A stretch of 44,248 nt of DNA from a virus (IMGVR_UViG_3300042691_047711:1-44248); one strand, 5' to 3'; shown: positions 6,825 through 15,392, numbered from the stretch's first letter. Numbers and translations are program-made. Notes: generated by a model from the letters alone, not told the origin.

Positions 6825-7267
6825 TGGAAAGAAAGATAAAGTCATATAATCAATTCGTGAACGAGGCAACTAAGGAGGTCGTGTATCCTACCAATTTTAA
6901 GGGCATGGTACAGGGAGCTCTGTCTGGACTCTATTCTCAGATCATGGCGATCGCTAGAGAGCTTGCGAATGAGAAGGCTGCAAGAAATCCAAATCGTTAC
7001 AATGGAGAGATCCAAGAAGTTGACATCACCAGGGCGATGAACATGATCTTCCACAGCGATTGGAAAAAGAAGATGAAACAGCAGGCACTAGATCAGGTGA
7101 TGAGGAGCTCTACTGAGAGAGCCTCTAAACAGGATGACGTGATTGCTAAGAAAAACCTAAGAGCGATGGGTCGCTCGATGGGAGATAAAGACTTTAATCT
7201 TTCAATCGATAAGTCTAGCATTAGATTTAGCGACGAGAGAGGAAGCGGAACGGGTAAAAATCAATAA
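6824..7267 (+). CDS. Tagged helical protein
   Basis: 147 residues. N-terminus MERKIKSYNQFVNEATKE is a textbook tag for this window (S-Y-x-x-F-V-N-E-A). The mature part would be about 130 residues: helical (about 25-115, rich in Ala, Met, Lys, Arg) with a beta-like, basic C-terminus. No enzymatic motif. Its position at the end of the tagged run and before tail genes suggests a late virion protein. Start fixed by the one-base overlap with the upstream stop. Confidence 0.7.
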   Translation: MERKIKSYNQFVNEATKEVVYPTNFKGMVQGALSGLYSQIMAIARELANEKAARNPNRYNGEIQEVDITRAMNMIFHSDWKKKMKQQALDQVMRSSTERASKQDDVIAKKNLRAMGRSMGDKDFNLSIDKSSIRFSDERGSGTGKNQ

Positions 7268-7272
7268 TAGGA

Positions 7273-8007
7273 ATGACTGAGGCACAATTGATCCAGGACA
7301 TAAATGATGAGATCACCTTTTCGGGAGCTCTACCTTATGGTTTACCTGAAAAGGAGGTAAAACGTATCATACTAAATGACTCTAGGTTCTTTTGGGACAA
7401 CTGGAGACACGCTGTTGAGAGTAGATACTTATTATTGCCTCTTGAATTATTCAATAACCCAACCTTCAAGAAATTTAGACAGATTCAACTTCCGGATTGT
7501 GTGCAGTTCGTTGTAGACTTTAAGGAGGCAAAGGGTGGATCTATCTTTGCCACGATCGATCGGGACTTTGCAGAACAAAAGTTTATCGGTTCTGAGATAT
7601 TCCTTACTCCTTTTATTGGAGAGAGTATCATGTACCGAACCGTGCTCTTCTCCTTTCTAGACTTGACTAAAGCGATGCTTTTAGACACGATAGCTTACGA
7701 TTATAATAAGAACACTAAGTTACTTGGAGTGATCGGTAGGACTCCCAAGACAAATGCAGTAGTTAGAGTTTTTAAGAAGCTTGATCAGGATAAACTTTTT
7801 GAGGACGAGATGTTTCAAAGATACGTTCGTGCTCACGCAAAAGTTAGACTCGCTCACATGTTACAGACTTTTAATTATACTCTTCCTGGAGGAGTGACTG
7901 TCAACTATCAGAACATAGTCGCAACGGCTGAAAAAGAAATGGCAGCGGTTGAGACCATGATGAAGGGCGAGAACACTCCGGATTGGATGTACTTAACTAG
8001 ACAATAA
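7273..8007 (+). CDS. Putative neck/tail structural protein
   Basis: 244 residues. No catalytic motif. An N-terminal helical segment (LIQDINDEITFSG, LPEKEVKRII) resembles small neck- or baseplate-type proteins of marine T4-like phages as I remember them; this is not a firm homology. The middle is beta-rich and the C-terminus helical. The ATG of the gp25-like gene follows 1 nt after its stop, so a structural role is likely. TAGGA precedes the ATG. Confidence 0.5.
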   Translation: MTEAQLIQDINDEITFSGALPYGLPEKEVKRIILNDSRFFWDNWRHAVESRYLLLPLELFNNPTFKKFRQIQLPDCVQFVVDFKEAKGGSIFATIDRDFAEQKFIGSEIFLTPFIGESIMYRTVLFSFLDLTKAMLLDTIAYDYNKNTKLLGVIGRTPKTNAVVRVFKKLDQDKLFEDEMFQRYVRAHAKVRLAHMLQTFNYTLPGGVTVNYQNIVATAEKEMAAVETMMKGENTPDWMYLTRQ

Positions 8008-8008
8008 T

Positions 8009-8386
8009 ATGGCAAACTTAAGAGACTTTTACATGAGAACTGAGGGCGATCCTAAATATCGTCCAGATCAGTTAGAAACCACTGATGAGCTTGAAGCTGC
8101 TCTTCAGGGAGTAAAGATGACTCTGTTCACAAATAAAGGAGAAGTATTAGGGGATCCTGACTTTGGAGTGAACATTAATAAGTACTTATTTGAGTACTCA
8201 ATAGATCCTTTTTCAGTGGCGAAAGAGGCTGAGGATCAGATCAACAAATACGTTGGAGAGTCCAGAAAAAGAAAGATCGAGGTTAAACCCTCGATCTATG
8301 CGGATAGCGTCTCGAATAGAGACATACTCGTCTTGTTAGTGGACCTTCCTGAAATCAAGAATTCAGTCGCGATATTTTACGATTAA
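8009..8386 (+). CDS. 25: Baseplate wedge protein, gp25 family
   Basis: 125 residues, matching the size of T4 gp25 (132). The gp25/GpW-type core is visible: a helix (ETTDELEAALQGVKMTLFT), the conserved NKGEVLGDPDFGVN turn (about 42-55), then KYLFE and a helical-beta end. In T4 it sits in the baseplate inner wedge where the sheath begins. It is separated from the main baseplate cluster (26567-32529) by 18 kb, which is common in T4 relatives. Its stop overlaps the convergent gene at 8383 by 4 nt. Confidence 0.85.
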   Translation: MANLRDFYMRTEGDPKYRPDQLETTDELEAALQGVKMTLFTNKGEVLGDPDFGVNINKYLFEYSIDPFSVAKEAEDQINKYVGESRKRKIEVKPSIYADSVSNRDILVLLVDLPEIKNSVAIFYD

Positions 8387-8769
8387 GCTTCGACTGAAAG
8401 TCCTGCCATGACTCCCATGATTGATCTAAGATTTCGTTGAAGATTAGACTTCATCTCGATCTTGGCTCGCATTGATTGGACTGCCACATCAAGTTCCCTT
8501 TTCTTCTTACCGAGATCAACCAATTCAGAGTCAGACGAAGCATCATTAAGGAATGCAATCTTTCGTGACTCCTCATTAGAATACATTTTCTTACCGTTCT
8601 CATCAGTAGCTGCATTGATCTCAGACTTTATCTCGCTTTCACGAAGCGTGATCTTTTCAGAGATCTCTTGCGAGTCTTCGTGCATTTCGATCATGGCCAC
8701 TTGTAAAGCAAAGATCTCGTTAGGTAGGGACAATAGGTCCTCAGCAAATTTTTTGATTTTCTCTTCCAT
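8383..8769 (-). CDS. Coiled-coil protein, possibly recombination/ssDNA-related
   Basis: 128 residues, nearly all helical. The segment ITLRESEIKSEI...YSNEESRKIAFL resembles a group of small phage coiled-coil proteins I associate with recombination modules. It also shows a UvsY-like plan: a long helix, a polar hinge (TDENGKKMYSNE), then a second long helix. No family can be assigned firmly. It lies downstream of the portal gene on the same strand, with a 52-nt gap holding a short inverted repeat. Confidence 0.5.
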   Translation of the reverse strand: MEEKIKKFAEDLLSLPNEIFALQVAMIEMHEDSQEISEKITLRESEIKSEINAATDENGKKMYSNEESRKIAFLNDASSDSELVDLGKKKRELDVAVQSMRAKIEMKSNLQRNLRSIMGVMAGLSVEA

Positions 8770-8811
8770 AACTTAGTTTTTGTTCTAAGCTATGATACTA
8801 AAAAGAAATTA

Positions 8812-8829
8812 AACTTTAAAATTAAAGTT
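8812..8829. repeat. Inverted repeat at portal stop codon
   Basis: AACTTTAA (8812-8819) and TTAAAGTT (8822-8829) form a perfect 8-bp inverted repeat with a 2-nt loop, covering the portal stop. It is AT-rich with no T-run, so it is a weak hairpin at best. Confidence 0.4.
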
Positions 8830-10537
8830 GACCTGCTCCCTTAGATTCACCGCCTTCTACCGTCTCGCCGCCTCCACCTTCCGGCGCGGCCGCTGCTGGT
8901 GCTGGAGCGGCTCCTCCTCCTGCCGGTGGCGCTCCTCCTGCTGGTGGTGCTCCAGCAGCGGCTGCTTCCTCTTCCTCCTTCATTTCCTGATCAAACCACT
9001 TTTGATTTGCTTCGATCTCAGGTTCAGTCATCTTCAATTCCTCTCTAATTAAGTACTGGGTTGAGAAGAATGGAGTACCGTCGTCTTTTAGTATTCCTTT
9101 CTTAGCAGTGAATGAGGCTATTCGTTTTGCTTCGATCTCGTTCTTCTTCATCTCTTCGAAGACGTTATCATTGTGATAGATTACTCCGATCGCGTTATTG
9201 AACTTATAATCGTCTCCTAGTTCAGGATAGTCTAAGCACATCTGCAAGTACCAAGGTTTTACCATGAGTTCTGAGAATGCTGATCTCAATCGTTTTACGA
9301 ATTTCTGATATCTTACCTCCTCTCTAGTGATACCCTCAGCGTTTAGAGTAAAGGCTCCCATTCCAGACTGACCTTCCCAACGAGAGTAGGGAATCTTAGA
9401 ATCCATCTTTAGCTTCTTGTAGAAATAGTTAAGAAGTTCTGAACCAGAAAGGTTTGGTCCAGGAGTCTGAAGAACGTCAATCTTCACTTGCTGGTTCTGA
9501 TCGTTGATTGGAGTGACGTAGTTCTTATAGAACAAGATGTTAGGTTTACCGTCTACTTGAAGTTCTCCAGTGTCCCCATTAAAGTAGATGTCCTCCTTAA
9601 ACATGTTCAAGAACTCTCGAACGTCTTCTTGACCCTTTTGAAAACTCTTACTTCCTATCGGAACTGATGTAGTCAAACGAATAGGAGCATTCATGACGTG
9701 CCAAATCACCTTACTGTGCTCGATGATTCTTAATAAGTTGAAGGATCTAATTAGCCTCTCAACGAAAGAGACCCTCTTGGTCCTAAAGTGGTTTGCATAG
9801 GAGATGTAAATCACCTGTGAATCGTTTAGGACTCTAGTAGAACCGGTTGCCTGATCATACTGTAACCACTGAAGAAATACCTTACCTTTAGCGTCCTTCT
9901 GTAATTGAGGAGCTATGCTAGCGGGATCAAGTTCTTTAAATCCTATTATCTCTTTCGGCTTGTCTAAATCGTCGTAGATGATCTCAAAGGAAAGGTGACC
10001 CTCAACCAAAAACTGAAAGGCGTACTGCCAGGCGGCTATCCCTTCTGAGAATCCCCAAGCGGTGGATATCTTTTCAAAGCTATCCCTGTACTTGTTTATC
10101 ACTCCTTCCTGAAAGTTAAGACGTTCTTCCTTAGTGTTTCCTCGATAAAGAATCTTTCCAGTAAGATCCTTTGGATACATGAATCTGCCCTCATCATCGT
10201 AAACTATCATGTCATCAACGATCGTCTCAAGAATAAACTCGATCTCGCCGTTAGCTGCAACGTCCCTAAGTCTCTCACGTTTTACCACGTAATCCAATTG
10301 AAAGAAGGCTATTGCCTTAGTCCTTAACTGTGAGGTGGTGTCGGAGATGGCCATGGAGAACTTTAAGAGCTCGTCGTTAGAGTTCATTCTGTTCGATCTT
10401 GATTGTAGCTGGCCCTCAATGAAACCTATAGCTTGTGAGTTTCTAAGAAGAAGGTCCTCATGTCGAGTCCCAAACTTACTCAGGCCGGCTAGTGTGCTTC
10501 CTGCCTTCTTTCCGCTAGTATCTAAAAATCCTGCCAT
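8822..10537 (-). CDS. 20: Portal vertex protein (gp20 family)
   Basis: 571 residues against 524 in T4 gp20. It forms the dodecameric ring at the head vertex through which DNA is packaged. Recognisable T4-portal stretches include FLVEGHLSFEIIYD, GFKELDPASIAP, VSFVERLIRSFNLLRIIEHS, a wing/stem segment with NAPIRLTTSVPIG, and FVKRLRSAFSELM leading to the clip and C-terminal crown. The last 60 residues are Ala/Gly/Pro-rich, an extension beyond the conserved core. It follows the 206-residue gene with 1 nt between stop and start and lies downstream of gp4 on the same strand. Confidence 0.92.
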   Translation of the reverse strand: MAGFLDTSGKKAGSTLAGLSKFGTRHEDLLLRNSQAIGFIEGQLQSRSNRMNSNDELLKFSMAISDTTSQLRTKAIAFFQLDYVVKRERLRDVAANGEIEFILETIVDDMIVYDDEGRFMYPKDLTGKILYRGNTKEERLNFQEGVINKYRDSFEKISTAWGFSEGIAAWQYAFQFLVEGHLSFEIIYDDLDKPKEIIGFKELDPASIAPQLQKDAKGKVFLQWLQYDQATGSTRVLNDSQVIYISYANHFRTKRVSFVERLIRSFNLLRIIEHSKVIWHVMNAPIRLTTSVPIGSKSFQKGQEDVREFLNMFKEDIYFNGDTGELQVDGKPNILFYKNYVTPINDQNQQVKIDVLQTPGPNLSGSELLNYFYKKLKMDSKIPYSRWEGQSGMGAFTLNAEGITREEVRYQKFVKRLRSAFSELMVKPWYLQMCLDYPELGDDYKFNNAIGVIYHNDNVFEEMKKNEIEAKRIASFTAKKGILKDDGTPFFSTQYLIREELKMTEPEIEANQKWFDQEMKEEEEAAAAGAPPAGGAPPAGGGAAPAPAAAAPEGGGGETVEGGESKGAGQL

Positions 10538-10538
10538 C

Positions 10539-11159
10539 TTACTTTATCGAGTTTTGTAAAAAGTCCTCAAAGACTTTTGCTATGTTTATTGGATCTGGAT
10601 AGAGACCTTCTGGTGAGAGCTGAGGATTGACTAACTTTCCATAGTTATCCCAATCGATCAATCTTGCCTCAAGGACATAATCCATATCATATTTATTTAT
10701 TGCGTAATTTAAGTTATCTATCCCCAATACATTGCTTAACGTTGTTGGAGTGATGAGATAGAACCTCTGATCGATGAGTCTTCTCTCTTCAAGAGAGATC
10801 AAGGAACCGTCCGGTTTAAAGAGATTTGCTAGTCCATTCAAGAGAGAAAACTCCCAATAGGTTTCTAATATCTTGTTGGCTGCGACTGGTGGGATCACCT
10901 TCAAGTTAAGTATCAAGTTAGTCTCTTTCCAGTTATCGTGAAAGAGCAGAAGACCTATTGGGTTTAGATCCAAGTAATTTCTCTTGTTCCAGAATCGTAC
11001 GAACTCCTCATTGATGTTTGGAGTGGGTACCATTGTTTTCAGAGCATAGAACCTTCCGGGAATCATCTGCATCCGGTTTTGAGAGAGACCTACCTCTTCC
11101 GCTATTCTAGCGTAGGTCATCGAGCCGTCATTCTTTTCTATGTCTGCGAATCTTTTCAA
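10539..11159 (-). CDS. Hypothetical protein between gp4 and portal
   Basis: 206 residues, not firmly recognised. An N-terminal helical, HTH-like stretch (MTYARIAEEVGLSQ, about 14-27) precedes a beta-rich section with P-G-R-F-Y-A-L-K (34-41), a later L-N-P-I-G-L-L-L-F (about 65-73) and N-L-I-L-N-L-K-V-I-P-P. This pattern resembles small beta-barrel proteins I associate with T4-like phages, but I cannot name the family. Sandwiched between head-completion nuclease and portal on one strand, it is probably a head assembly or packaging factor. Confidence 0.55.
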   Translation of the reverse strand: MKRFADIEKNDGSMTYARIAEEVGLSQNRMQMIPGRFYALKTMVPTPNINEEFVRFWNKRNYLDLNPIGLLLFHDNWKETNLILNLKVIPPVAANKILETYWEFSLLNGLANLFKPDGSLISLEERRLIDQRFYLITPTTLSNVLGIDNLNYAINKYDMDYVLEARLIDWDNYGKLVNPQLSPEGLYPDPINIAKVFEDFLQNSIK

Positions 11160-11168
11160 TGTTATCTT

Positions 11169-11669
11169 TTACACCTTGTTGAACAGAAAGTTTTCTGTTA
11201 TGATGCCAAATCGCATGTTATTTTTCTTTGCGTACACTTTTGCTGCCTTAAACTTAGCGTCATTTATGATGTATGCTTTAGCGTGTCTAGCGTAGTTAAG
11301 AGTTGCCTTCTCTGTGAGCCTATTTGGAGGCTCAGGAGGAGTGAGATACTTGTTTGGCTTTACTTCTATTATCCACTTAGTTATAGTGCCTTCAGGCGAA
11401 CGAGTCGCCATGTAGCAGTCAACCCAATAAGTGGATTCCTTCTTAAGTATGGGGTTCCAATACCCGATCCCAGTGGGTTCAGACGCATACTCGACTACTA
11501 ATTCATTGTTATCACAGTACTGAAGAAACTTAAGCTCCCAACTCGATCTATAGATGATCTTGGTCACGTCTCCCTTGTATTTCTCAGGATTGTGAGGAGT
11601 AAAGTATCCCTGTTTGACCTTTCCTCTCTGGGGTTTCAAAAAGTCGTGTATGTCTCGATTCTCTTTCAT
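11169..11669 (-). CDS. 4: Head completion nuclease, gp4 family
   Basis: 166 residues against 150 in T4 gp4. Strong family marks: GYFTPHNPEKYKGDV (about 21-35), IYRSSWELKFLQYCD (about 39-53), then VDCYM and the catalytic-type IEVKPNKYL (about 100-108), a PD-(D/E)XK-like E-x-K. In T4, gp4 acts late in head completion before tails join. A late promoter motif lies 5 nt upstream of the ATG, implying a near-leaderless message. First gene of the gp4/unknown/portal group. Confidence 0.9.
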   Translation of the reverse strand: MKENRDIHDFLKPQRGKVKQGYFTPHNPEKYKGDVTKIIYRSSWELKFLQYCDNNELVVEYASEPTGIGYWNPILKKESTYWVDCYMATRSPEGTITKWIIEVKPNKYLTPPEPPNRLTEKATLNYARHAKAYIINDAKFKAAKVYAKKNNMRFGIITENFLFNKV

Positions 11670-11674
11670 ATAGA

Positions 11675-11683
11675 TTATTTATC
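11675..11683 (-). promoter_or_regulatory. T4-like late promoter before gp4 gene
   Basis: GATAAATAA on the minus strand, with 5 nt between motif and ATG 11669. T4 spacing would put +1 at 11670. It lies just after the terminator of the preceding minus-strand gene. Confidence 0.6.
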
Positions 11684-11688
11684 TGGAT

Positions 11689-11721
11689 AAAAAAACCTCA
11701 CTCTTGTGGCAGCGAGTGAGG
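11689..11721 (-). terminator. Intrinsic terminator, minus strand
   Basis: Stem CCTCACTC (11696-11703) / GAGTGAGG (11714-11721) with a 10-nt loop. On the minus strand it is followed by seven T's (complement of 11689-11695). It ends the transcript of the acidic tagged gene and insulates the gp4 promoter. Confidence 0.85.
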
Positions 11722-11754
11722 CTAAACAATCTAATATATGGCAAAATTAGACGA

Positions 11755-12060
11755 TTATGCTTTTTGCATCAGCTTATCGGCGTCGGCAGGATCAAGTTTT
11801 CCCATCTCAACCAGCTTTACCAATAGCGCGGCCATTGCAAGCTTTTCCGGAACGTCTTCTTCAGTCATCTCAACCTCGTCGGCGTTAGCCGCAGCGGAGA
11901 GGTCCTCAAAAGCGCTTTTTGCAGCCTCCTCAACTTCTTCTTCAGAACCCACCAATTCTACCAATTCATCCAAAATGGCAGTATCGATGTTCATGTCCAC
12001 GTTTTCGTCGATTGACTCATAAAGACGATAGTCCCTTAGCGATAAAATTCTTCTTTTCAT
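11755..12060 (-). CDS. Small acidic tagged protein
   Basis: 101 residues. N-terminus RDYRLYESIDEN (9-20) fits the tag (Y-x-x-Y-E-S). The rest is acidic and helical (EEEVEEAAKSAFEDL), ending with a helical pair around residues 70-98. Small size, acidity and location beside head genes recall T4 gp67, a prohead core protein, but sequence identity cannot be claimed. It has its own late promoter and terminator, so it is a monocistronic late unit. Confidence 0.65.
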   Translation of the reverse strand: MKRRILSLRDYRLYESIDENVDMNIDTAILDELVELVGSEEEVEEAAKSAFEDLSAAANADEVEMTEEDVPEKLAMAALLVKLVEMGKLDPADADKLMQKA

Positions 12061-12078
12061 GAATTTTTGATCTTTTTG

Positions 12079-12087
12079 TTATTTATC
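12079..12087 (-). promoter_or_regulatory. T4-like late promoter before 12060 gene
   Basis: GATAAATAA on the minus strand. Its first G is the last base of the primase stop codon TAG (12087-12089). Predicted +1 is near 12074, 14 nt before the ATG. Confidence 0.65.
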
Positions 12088-13220
12088 TACACCAAGATAA
12101 GATCTATAGGCGATTCTGAAAAGTATGCTAGCACAAATCGATTAAATTCCTCAAAACCAAAGCCTTTTTCCCTAGATTGGATGAATTGAAATAGATCGTT
12201 CACATCCTTGATCAAGGAAACAGTTCTCTGGTCCACCTTGTACTTTGCACGAAGATCGATCATCACCTTGCTCCACAAAAAGACTCGATAGCCCTTCTTA
12301 ATCAGCTCAATCGACTGTCTCTTACCCGCTATGTCACTGTCGAAAAAGACTAGAGCCGATTTCTTAGAGAGCAGGTTCTCAAGAAGCAGTCGACTCTTAG
12401 AGACTCCAGTGGTCGCTATTGCATTGTTGAGAAACATTGCGTCAATCTGACCCTCAGTCACAAAAACTGGCTTAGTAAAATCGATGTTGAATACGTTGAA
12501 GTAATTATTCAATGAATCGATGTCAGCTATCACATCATCTCCTAGTGAGGAGACAAGTCCGTTCTTCTTTAGTTCGGCATAATTCTTTATTAAGTATTTA
12601 GGTCCGCTGACCTGATCGAGTCGACGGATTGCGAAACCTAATATCTTCTTAGATTTGAGATCGATGTTGAAGAGATATATCTTGTTTTGAGAAGAATCAT
12701 AATAACAACAGTCGTTAAAGGTGGGCAAACCAACCAGTCCTCTGCTCTCAATAAACTTCCCTATCCTAGAATCAGGATCAGCCTTCCTACAGGGAATGAG
12801 AGAGAAACGTGAGGCAAGGTGGTCTATCTCTAATAGAGAAGAGCCGATGTTTCGGTTTATCAATAATTCGATTAGGGAGCCCTTTTTCTTTTTAGCAGTC
12901 AGGTGAACCCATTCTACCTCCTTAGCCTGGACACTAGGTACTTCTAGTCCATATGTCTGTGAGTATTTCGATACGAACTTTGTTAGATCGACCTTAATGG
13001 AACAACCGTCATTGTAACACTTATAGAATCCTCTCTCTATGTAAAGGTTACCGCGTTTTTTCTTTGAGTCAGTCTTGGAATCCCCACAAAATGGGCACGC
13101 AAAATTCAATTTATCTCCAGCGTCGTGAACAGTCTGCTTTAGCCTGTCTCCAGGAAATCTCTTCTTTAAGAGATCTCTAACAAATTCAGGTACACTGTAG
13201 TTGGTCAAGACATCAAACAT
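12087..13220 (-). CDS. 61: DNA primase (DnaG/gp61 type)
   Basis: 377 residues against 342 in T4 gp61. It makes RNA primers for lagging-strand synthesis with the replicative helicase. An N-terminal zinc-binding module has C42-P-F-C45 and C68/C73. A later TOPRIM domain shows FVTEGQIDA (acidic E) and FFDSDIAGK (D-x-D). Its start overlaps the polymerase-fragment stop by 8 nt, so the two are one operon. The gp61 symbol rests on domain layout and neighbourhood. Confidence 0.85.
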   Translation of the reverse strand: MFDVLTNYSVPEFVRDLLKKRFPGDRLKQTVHDAGDKLNFACPFCGDSKTDSKKKRGNLYIERGFYKCYNDGCSIKVDLTKFVSKYSQTYGLEVPSVQAKEVEWVHLTAKKKKGSLIELLINRNIGSSLLEIDHLASRFSLIPCRKADPDSRIGKFIESRGLVGLPTFNDCCYYDSSQNKIYLFNIDLKSKKILGFAIRRLDQVSGPKYLIKNYAELKKNGLVSSLGDDVIADIDSLNNYFNVFNIDFTKPVFVTEGQIDAMFLNNAIATTGVSKSRLLLENLLSKKSALVFFDSDIAGKRQSIELIKKGYRVFLWSKVMIDLRAKYKVDQRTVSLIKDVNDLFQFIQSREKGFGFEEFNRFVLAYFSESPIDLILV

Positions 13221-14646
13221 TTTCTTCTTCAGTCACAGGTTGAGATTCTTCCTTTTCCTTCTTCTTAGCCAAGCGCTTGATGTATTTTTCCAGCTCAGGC
13301 TCTGGGACTATGACTGAATTTAGACCGTATTTTGTGATGACTCCCAAATACTCTTGAAAGTCTTCTGAGTCTACCTCTTTTTCTGGATTTCCGATGATAT
13401 CCCAAAACTTTTCAGGAATTATCTCATGCGCTTGAGTCTCTTGGTCAACAACATACAAAGGATGTACAGCGTTTTGAGCAAGGACTTTTTTGCTCTTAAT
13501 TGTGACTACCTCTATCGCTCTCTTTAAGTTTTGATCGAGCTGACCGAGCTTCATCGCATAGAGAAACCTATTGATGGGTTCGATTATTAGAGAAAAGAAC
13601 TGAAGATCCATGTCCATCTTAAGAACTATTTCTTCAGGATAGGATCCTGGTGAGTATGCAAACACGTCGAACCCGTTGTCATTCTCATTAGGATTGCAAT
13701 AGTAGAACTTGATCTTGTCTCCCTCTCTTAGCTTAGGATAGCGGTCAGTGAGTCCAGTCTTGATTAGGGTGTGATTGTAGATGGCCGCTGCTCTTGGAAA
13801 TATTGATATTCCCTTCTTTAGATCAAGCTTGGCCTCACTATTAACGTACTTATTATAGACTCTGATCTTGTAATTGAATGCTAATTCATCAGGATGCAGC
13901 ATCATGAATTCTTTCTTTATCTCAAGCAAAGTAGGAATGATGTCCTTTTCGATATCAAGCCTTTTACCTCGGTCTAGAATGAATGAATAAAGATCCTCAA
14001 GCTTCTTTCTAGCCCAGATAGGATACGATCCCTTAATGGATTCCAGACCCTTGATCACCAAGTATCTCTTTTCTTGAGGAATCGTAGCATAGCTTGGATT
14101 GGGTTCATATGCCACTCGAATCGCATAGTTCTTCTTTTTCAACCAGATCCCGTTCTCAGAAAGGTTTTCAAGCTTAAACTTTAACCTATTCTTAGTATTA
14201 AATACCTTTCCGTACTTTTCAAAACAATTATCGAAATAACTAGAGAGACGATGTCGATCAATGTTGATGCAGATGTTCAAGATCTCTTCCTTAGTAAAGT
14301 CTGCTCCGACTATCGAATCTATGGCAGAGTCAAACTGCACATAGATCGAGTCAGTATCAGTATAAATGGCAGCGACGTCGTCTATCTTATTAATAGAATA
14401 TCCTTCCAGACCAAGTAAGCTGTGAAGTTCTTTATCTAAGTGCCATCTCTCTTGAAAGTAATGATTCACAGCTTTAATGGAGAACTTTATCAGGTCTTGT
14501 CCCTGAAGAGTGATCGATTGGGCAATGTCAGGATTATAGAAGTAGAACCATTTATTTCCGAATGCGCCGTATATCGAGTTAATTAAGATCTTAATAGCAT
14601 TTTGTTTAAGATCTAGCTTTTTTATCTTTTTTGATTTATCCTCCAT
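13213..14646 (-). CDS. 43B: DNA polymerase gp43, C-terminal half (split gene)
   Basis: 477 residues equal to the C-terminal part of family-B gp43 (T4 898). Motif B is at the very start (K19...N23-S-I-Y-G27), followed by the T4-like SITLQGQDLIKF and motif C Y-T-D-T-D-S at 95-100. Thumb-domain features follow (GIWLKKKNYAIRV, KGLE). The exonuclease domain and palm motif A (D-x-x-S-L-Y-P) are absent. An in-frame TAA lies three codons before the ATG, so this is a true start, not a missed extension. The N-terminal half must lie elsewhere. Split gp43 genes are known in some Aeromonas T4-like phages. The last 25 residues are Lys/Glu-rich and lack an obvious clamp-binding end. Confidence 0.9.
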   Translation of the reverse strand: MEDKSKKIKKLDLKQNAIKILINSIYGAFGNKWFYFYNPDIAQSITLQGQDLIKFSIKAVNHYFQERWHLDKELHSLLGLEGYSINKIDDVAAIYTDTDSIYVQFDSAIDSIVGADFTKEEILNICINIDRHRLSSYFDNCFEKYGKVFNTKNRLKFKLENLSENGIWLKKKNYAIRVAYEPNPSYATIPQEKRYLVIKGLESIKGSYPIWARKKLEDLYSFILDRGKRLDIEKDIIPTLLEIKKEFMMLHPDELAFNYKIRVYNKYVNSEAKLDLKKGISIFPRAAAIYNHTLIKTGLTDRYPKLREGDKIKFYYCNPNENDNGFDVFAYSPGSYPEEIVLKMDMDLQFFSLIIEPINRFLYAMKLGQLDQNLKRAIEVVTIKSKKVLAQNAVHPLYVVDQETQAHEIIPEKFWDIIGNPEKEVDSEDFQEYLGVITKYGLNSVIVPEPELEKYIKRLAKKKEKEESQPVTEEENV

Positions 14647-14738
14647 ATAAAGTTATACTTTTTATCACTCTTTAAGTTTCGACATGAATAAAATACTAAA
14701 TCTCAAGATGACTTTAAACGTAAGAAGTAGAAAATTTA

Positions 14739-14747
14739 GATAAATAA
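14739..14747 (+). promoter_or_regulatory. T4-like late promoter before 14763 gene
   Basis: GATAAATAA 24 nt before ATG 14763; predicted +1 near 14752, 11-nt leader. Confidence 0.65.
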
Positions 14748-14762
14748 TAAAAATAGATTTTT

Positions 14763-15389
14763 ATGGAAGAGCTTGAGCATGAGAACCACTTGGACAAGAC
14801 TTCAGACCTGTTCTCAACTCTTCCTTTCATGTCACTCTTTCCTTTTGATGATTATGAGATTAAGATGGAAGAGAGAGGAAGAGATTACATGCAATTGGGG
14901 ATATCTCCACTACTAATAGACGTAATAGGGGAGACTGGGACTACTGAGAGCGTTAGCTTTTATTATTATGATAATGATTCAAAGGTCGCTATTTCTATAG
15001 CAAGAGATGACATTGAGTGGATCGCAGAAGAGGCGGAGAAGATAAAGAAAATGGATCAGATAAGACTGACTCTTGAGAAAGCGATCAAGGATGAGGACCT
15101 AATTCAAAAGAGTAAAGCGATAAAGGCAGGAAAAAAGTTCACTAAGGAACTTGGTTGTGATAACATGTTAAGCCTGGACTTTGGAGAGATACTTAATGAG
15201 TTTTTAAGCATATACGACACGGTCCTTGCTTCTAAATTAAAATTGGGTTTACAAAAACTTAGTGAGACAACTTTAAAGTCTACTGAATATTCAGAGAGAC
15301 AGTTCAAAGCAATTACCGGATACTTTAACTTTCAATTAAATTACTGTAGGATCATACTGGGAGTAGTGATCGCTGCTAAAATATACTGA
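14763..15389 (+). CDS. Hypothetical protein upstream of PhoH
   Basis: 208 residues, not recognised. An acidic N-terminus without the tag, a beta-rich part (about 35-80), two long helical stretches, and a hydrophobic C-terminus (YCRIILGVVIAAKIY) that could be a buried helix or a tail anchor. It carries its own late promoter. The PhoH gene starts 3 nt after its stop, so the pair is probably co-transcribed. Checked for missing polymerase motifs (motif A, exonuclease) and found none. Confidence 0.6.
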   Translation: MEELEHENHLDKTSDLFSTLPFMSLFPFDDYEIKMEERGRDYMQLGISPLLIDVIGETGTTESVSFYYYDNDSKVAISIARDDIEWIAEEAEKIKKMDQIRLTLEKAIKDEDLIQKSKAIKAGKKFTKELGCDNMLSLDFGEILNEFLSIYDTVLASKLKLGLQKLSETTLKSTEYSERQFKAITGYFNFQLNYCRIILGVVIAAKIY

Positions 15390-15392
15390 TGC

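Noticed and set aside
11079-11501. Plus-strand open frame of 140 codons
   Set aside because: It lies opposite the clearly identified gp4 nuclease and the end of the 206-residue gene and has no recognisable motif.
14763-15389. Candidate missing N-terminal half of DNA polymerase
   Set aside because: Opposite strand, only 208 residues, and neither exonuclease motifs nor D-x-x-S-L-Y-P are present.
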